A model generated the notes under the pieces. That model worked only from the letters and a program-made list of their open reading frames with translations, was not told the origin of the DNA and did not search any database. Position numbers and translations under genes: made by a program. DNA of 17,498 bases from Metabacillus rhizolycopersici (GTDB lineage Bacteria > Bacillota > Bacilli > Bacillales > Bacillaceae), in NCBI RefSeq assembly GCF_020075705.1, contig NZ_JAIQUM010000087.1, positions 1-17,498 of the forward strand, read 5' to 3'. How positions within the stretch are numbered: the stretch's first letter is position 1; every line of letters starts with the position of its first letter. Positions 15,051-17,498 of the stretch are shown here, piece by piece.

Positions 15051-16535
15051 ATGAGAAAAGGTAAGGTTTATTTAGTTGGGGCGGGTCCAGGAGATCATGA
15101 GTTAATCACTGTGAAAGGGTTAGAATCCATTCGGAAAGCGGATGTTATCCTTTATGACCGTTTAGTTAACCCAAGACTTCTTGAATACGCTAAAGCACAC
15201 TGTGAATTGATTTATTGTGGCAAACTACCTACCCGCCACTTTATGAGGCAAGAGGAAATAAATCGTACGCTACTTGAAAAGGCATTGGCAGGTTTTACTG
15301 TCGTTCGACTAAAAGGTGGAGATCCGAGCGTTTTTGGGAGAGTTGGTGAAGAAGCCGAAGTTCTTGCTGATCACAATGTGGCATACGAAATAGTCCCGGG
15401 AATTACTTCAGGCATCGCTGCACCTCTTTATGCAGGAATTCCTGTCACACATCGAGACTATGCGGGTTCTTTTGCGATGGTGACAGCACATGATAAATCA
15501 AAGGATGGCAAACCTGATATCGATTGGGAAGGGCTTGTTAGAGGAGTTCAAACAATTGCATTTTATATGGGGGTTTCAAACCTAAATCATATTTGTGAAA
15601 ATCTAATTCTGCACGGGAAATCCCCGGATACTCCTGTCATCGTTATCAGATGGGGTACCTGGAGCAGACAGAAAAGTGTCGTAGGAACACTTTCTTCGAT
15701 TGTTCAAAAAGTACAAGATGAAAACATTGAAAATCCGGCAATTACGTTAGTTGGTGATATTGTTGCGACGAGAGATAAAATAAAATGGTTTGAGAAAAAG
15801 CCGTTATTTGGCCAACAAATGATTCTTGCTCGAGGAAGTGCTGAAGAAGAAAGTATGGTCGATCAGTTAATAGACCAAGGGGCTGATGTAATTGAATTCC
15901 CTAAGTGGAAAATAAGTGAAGGTTCTTTAGATGTAAAGGTTCGAAATAAGCTTGCGATGTACAAGAGAATATTGTTTACGACAACAGAAGCTGTTACGCA
16001 CTTTTTTAATCTGTTAAAGAAATACCAAATCGACATTCGCCAATTACAGGCAAAGATTTATTGTTTAAAGCCAGCTTCAATCATTGCCCTAGAGGATAGA
16101 GGGTTGATGACTAGTTTAGCTGATGACATGGATGCGGAAGGCAGCTTGTTAATTGTAGGTACTAAACTAAAAAGTGAACAACGCTGGAAGCTTGACTATA
16201 AATATGGGGAACATGATTATGCAGATGTTTACCAGTCATCGATTGATGAAAGATTTGACGTGGCGATTAAAAGATCAATTGAAGATGCTTCAATCACATC
16301 AGTGCTTTTTTCGACGAGTGATTCAGTTCACACGTTTATGAGAGAAGCAGAACATTATGGTTTGTCTATACGCACTTTAGACCCAACGATCAACATTATT
16401 TGCTTAACGAAACAGGTCTGGCAAACAGCGGCTAATTATGGTCTGAAATCTAAAATGTTAGTTGAAAGTAGCGACTACGTAGACTTCTCTTCACTAGATC
16501 GCTCTCGTTTATTTGTAGCAACAACAATAGGTTAA
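15051..16535 (+). CDS. nasF: Uroporphyrinogen-III C-methyltransferase NasF with HemD-like C-terminal domain
   Basis: 494 residues. Residues 1-245 are a SUMT/CobA methyltransferase that makes precorrin-2 from uroporphyrinogen III with SAM, the first step to the siroheme of NasD. Motifs: VYLVGAGPGD (from residue 6), RLKGGDPSVFGR (86-97), VPGITSGIAAP (115-125) and the GIPVTHRDYAGSFAMVTAH region. Residues from about 255 on resemble uroporphyrinogen-III synthase (HemD), but weakly and without domain repeats I can place confidently. B. subtilis NasF (about 483 residues) is similarly long. Start 15051 is chosen over 15042 because GGAGG ends at 15041, touching the first ATG but 9 bases before the second. 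Last gene of nasDEF, with a strong terminator. Confidence 0.92.
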   Translation: MRKGKVYLVGAGPGDHELITVKGLESIRKADVILYDRLVNPRLLEYAKAHCELIYCGKLPTRHFMRQEEINRTLLEKALAGFTVVRLKGGDPSVFGRVGEEAEVLADHNVAYEIVPGITSGIAAPLYAGIPVTHRDYAGSFAMVTAHDKSKDGKPDIDWEGLVRGVQTIAFYMGVSNLNHICENLILHGKSPDTPVIVIRWGTWSRQKSVVGTLSSIVQKVQDENIENPAITLVGDIVATRDKIKWFEKKPLFGQQMILARGSAEEESMVDQLIDQGADVIEFPKWKISEGSLDVKVRNKLAMYKRILFTTTEAVTHFFNLLKKYQIDIRQLQAKIYCLKPASIIALEDRGLMTSLADDMDAEGSLLIVGTKLKSEQRWKLDYKYGEHDYADVYQSSIDERFDVAIKRSIEDASITSVLFSTSDSVHTFMREAEHYGLSIRTLDPTINIICLTKQVWQTAANYGLKSKMLVESSDYVDFSSLDRSRLFVATTIG

Positions 16536-16600
16536 AAAGGCTGAATCAATAGGGTGTCCTTACTTTAAGGAGCAAACCATATTGATTCAGCCTTTTTGCT
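16534..16600 (+). terminator. Terminator of nasDEF, with nested hairpin
   Basis: A perfect 17-bp stem: AAAAAGGCTGAATCAAT (16534-16550) with 16581-16597, ending in T's. The 30-base loop contains its own hairpin, TCCTTA (16557-16562) with TAAGGA (16566-16571). The left arm begins on the last base of the nasF stop region. The A-rich left arm makes it usable from both strands. Confidence 0.88.
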
Positions 16601-16722
16601 TTTAGGAAGATAGGTAAATCAGCTCTCAATCACAGAACATGCAAGTTTCGTTACATATATATAGTAAGTTCTTAACGAGGTATAATGAGAGTAGGGGAGT
16701 AGAATTACTAATTTCTGTATAG

Positions 16723-16872
16723 TTAATACTCGATTTCTTCATAATCCTTAGGCTGAGGAAGTGGTTGCTCAGGAAGTGTTACTTTGTATTCTGAAAGCGC
16801 CTCTGATTTTCTTCTGTATACTTTTCCTTTGTGTGAATTTTCCACATTTTTGTCATTACTCGTTTTGTCCAT
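16723..16872 (-). CDS. Small hypothetical protein, 49 residues
   Basis: A short reading frame on the minus strand with a good ribosome binding site: AAAAGGAG ends 9 bases before ATG 16872. A second in-frame ATG at 16881 touches that site and is less likely. The product is hydrophilic, lysine-rich in its first half (HKGKVYRRKSEALSEYK) and proline/acid-rich in the second (LPEQPLPQPKDYEEIEY). It has no membrane segment, signal or cysteine. I do not recognise the family. Size and composition recall small cytoplasmic proteins common in Bacillus. It stands alone between nasF and the rRNA operon. Confidence 0.55.
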   Translation of the reverse strand: MDKTSNDKNVENSHKGKVYRRKSEALSEYKVTLPEQPLPQPKDYEEIEY

Positions 16873-16881
16873 GTTTGCCAT

Positions 16882-17098
16882 CTCCTTTTATGTGGTATTA
16901 GTTTTTAGTCTAACCATTATGAGTCGTAACATGAATAATAACGGGGATATTTTACTTGTTAAAAATTCACACATCTAGAGACTTATTGAGGTTCTGTAAT
17001 GAGTTGTCTTCTTAAATGTAATAAAATTTATGTACTTATGGATTTTTTATTTTCCTACTGAAACATAATATTGATAAAAAATATAAATTCTTTGTCCA
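16882..17098. other. AT-rich spacer before the right rRNA operon
   Basis: No gene supported. It should contain the minus-strand promoter of the 49-residue gene (a CATAAT -10-like hexamer lies near 16911-16916) and, from about 17066, an A/T-rich stretch that could serve as an UP element for the rRNA promoters. Confidence 0.45.
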
Positions 17099-17105
17099 AT
17101 AGTTG

Positions 17106-17134
17106 TTGACTTCTTTGAAGAATGGGGTTATTAT
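17106..17134 (+). promoter_or_regulatory. rRNA operon promoter P1
   Basis: -35 TTGACT (17106-17111), spacer 17, -10 TATTAT (17129-17134), with an A/T-rich upstream region. Confidence 0.85.
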
Positions 17135-17176
17135 AGAAATTCCCCACTGAGAGATACAAAAAAATCTCAAAAGGGG

Positions 17177-17205
17177 TTGACGAAAGTATTGTAACCTGAT
17201 ATAGT
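17177..17205 (+). promoter_or_regulatory. rRNA operon promoter P2
   Basis: -35 TTGACG (17177-17182), spacer 17, -10 TATAGT (17200-17205). It lies 71 bp downstream of P1. Confidence 0.7.
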
Positions 17206-17251
17206 TATTTCTTGTCAGCTTATTGCGAAAAAATTATTTCAAAATAAGTTA

Positions 17252-17280
17252 TTGACAATTTAGAGACGAAATGATATATT
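17252..17280 (+). promoter_or_regulatory. rRNA operon promoter P3
   Basis: -35 TTGACA (17252-17257, perfect), spacer 17, -10 TATATT (17275-17280). It lies 75 bp downstream of P2 and is the promoter nearest 16S, with a predicted start near 17287. Confidence 0.88.
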
Positions 17281-17300
17281 ATTATCCTGTCTTTTAAAAA

Positions 17301-17363
17301 TAGTTCTTTGAAAACTAAACAAAGCAGAAACGTCAACGTTAATTTTAAGTCTTTTTATAAGAC
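17301..17363 (+). promoter_or_regulatory. rRNA leader with boxA-like element and small hairpin
   Basis: TAGTTCTTTGAAAACT (17301-17316) is the boxA-type antitermination element found in Bacillus rRNA leaders. GTCTT (17349-17353) and AAGAC (17359-17363) form a small hairpin before the mature 16S end. Confidence 0.65.
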
Positions 17364-17390
17364 GACATTTATATGAGCAAGTCAAACTAC

Positions 17391-17498
17391 TTTATTGGAG
17401 AGTTTGATCCTGGCTCAGGACGAACGCTGGCGGCGTGCCTAATACATGCAAGTCGAGCGAATTGATGGGAGCTTGCTCCCTGATATTAGCGGCGGACG
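17391..17498 (+). rRNA. rrs: 16S ribosomal RNA, 5' end
   Basis: The first 108 bases of a 16S gene: GGAGAGTTTGATCCTGGCTC, then GACGAACGCTGGCGGCGTGC and the V1 helix GGGAGCTTGCTCCC, all typical of Bacillaceae. The mature 5' end is set by similarity to Bacillus 16S genes. The gene continues past the right edge. Confidence 0.98.

Noticed and set aside
17145..17220. TPP riboswitch-like words (CTGAGAG and AACCTGATATAGTTA) before the 16S gene
   Set aside because: The P1/P2 helices and the GCG-AGG end of a TPP riboswitch cannot be formed; the second word is the spacer and -10 of an rRNA promoter; and a thiamine switch before rRNA makes no sense.

Overview
The window is chromosomal DNA of a low-GC Gram-positive bacterium of the family Bacillaceae (Bacillus in the broad sense). 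The reasons are the 5S and 16S rRNA ends typical of Bacillus, AAGGAGG-type ribosome binding sites, AT-rich spacers, SigA-type promoters, and a nitrate-assimilation cluster with the gene order and protein sizes of the Bacillus subtilis nas locus. The species cannot be fixed from the 108 bases of 16S present.

Layout. Positions 1-144 hold the 3' end of a 5S rRNA and its terminator, the tail of one rRNA operon. Positions 17,099-17,498 hold the promoters, leader and 5' end of the next rRNA operon on the same strand. The window is therefore the complete segment between two rRNA operons. From the left it holds: a minus-strand serine hydrolase of the beta-lactamase/PBP4* type (432-1475); a plus-strand three-gene operon of PadR regulator, HAAS/DUF1700 membrane protein and DUF4097 'toastrack' protein (1910-3622); a minus-strand MarR regulator with an MFS exporter (3760-5403); the nitrate assimilation cluster (5639-16,535); and a 49-residue minus-strand ORF (16,723-16,872).

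The nas cluster supports growth on nitrate as nitrogen source. NasA (minus strand) imports nitrate. NasB and NasC (plus) are the electron-transfer and molybdenum catalytic subunits of assimilatory nitrate reductase. NasD and NasE are the large and small subunits of NAD(P)H nitrite reductase. NasF methylates uroporphyrinogen III for the siroheme that NasD needs. Control can be read from the DNA: three 17-bp dyads fit or nearly fit the TnrA/GlnR consensus, one each for nasA, nasB and nasD, and each lies exactly 30 bp from a good -10 hexamer. A rho-independent terminator after nasC and a separate promoter before nasD divide the cluster into nasA, nasBC and nasDEF transcription units.

The points most worth a second look are: the three TnrA boxes with identical geometry, with separate boxes for the divergent nasA and nasB; NasB as a NasD paralogue whose siroheme/4Fe-4S half-domain has lost two of four cysteine ligands; the PadR-HAAS-toastrack operon with a candidate operator pair and an eight-fold [D/N]xG[D/E][I/V] repeat; the 22-bp perfect palindrome in front of the MarR gene; three tandem 17-bp-spacer promoters before the right-hand 16S gene; and a structured repeat-like element between nasC and nasD. 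I see no insertion sequence, phage gene, CRISPR array or tRNA.
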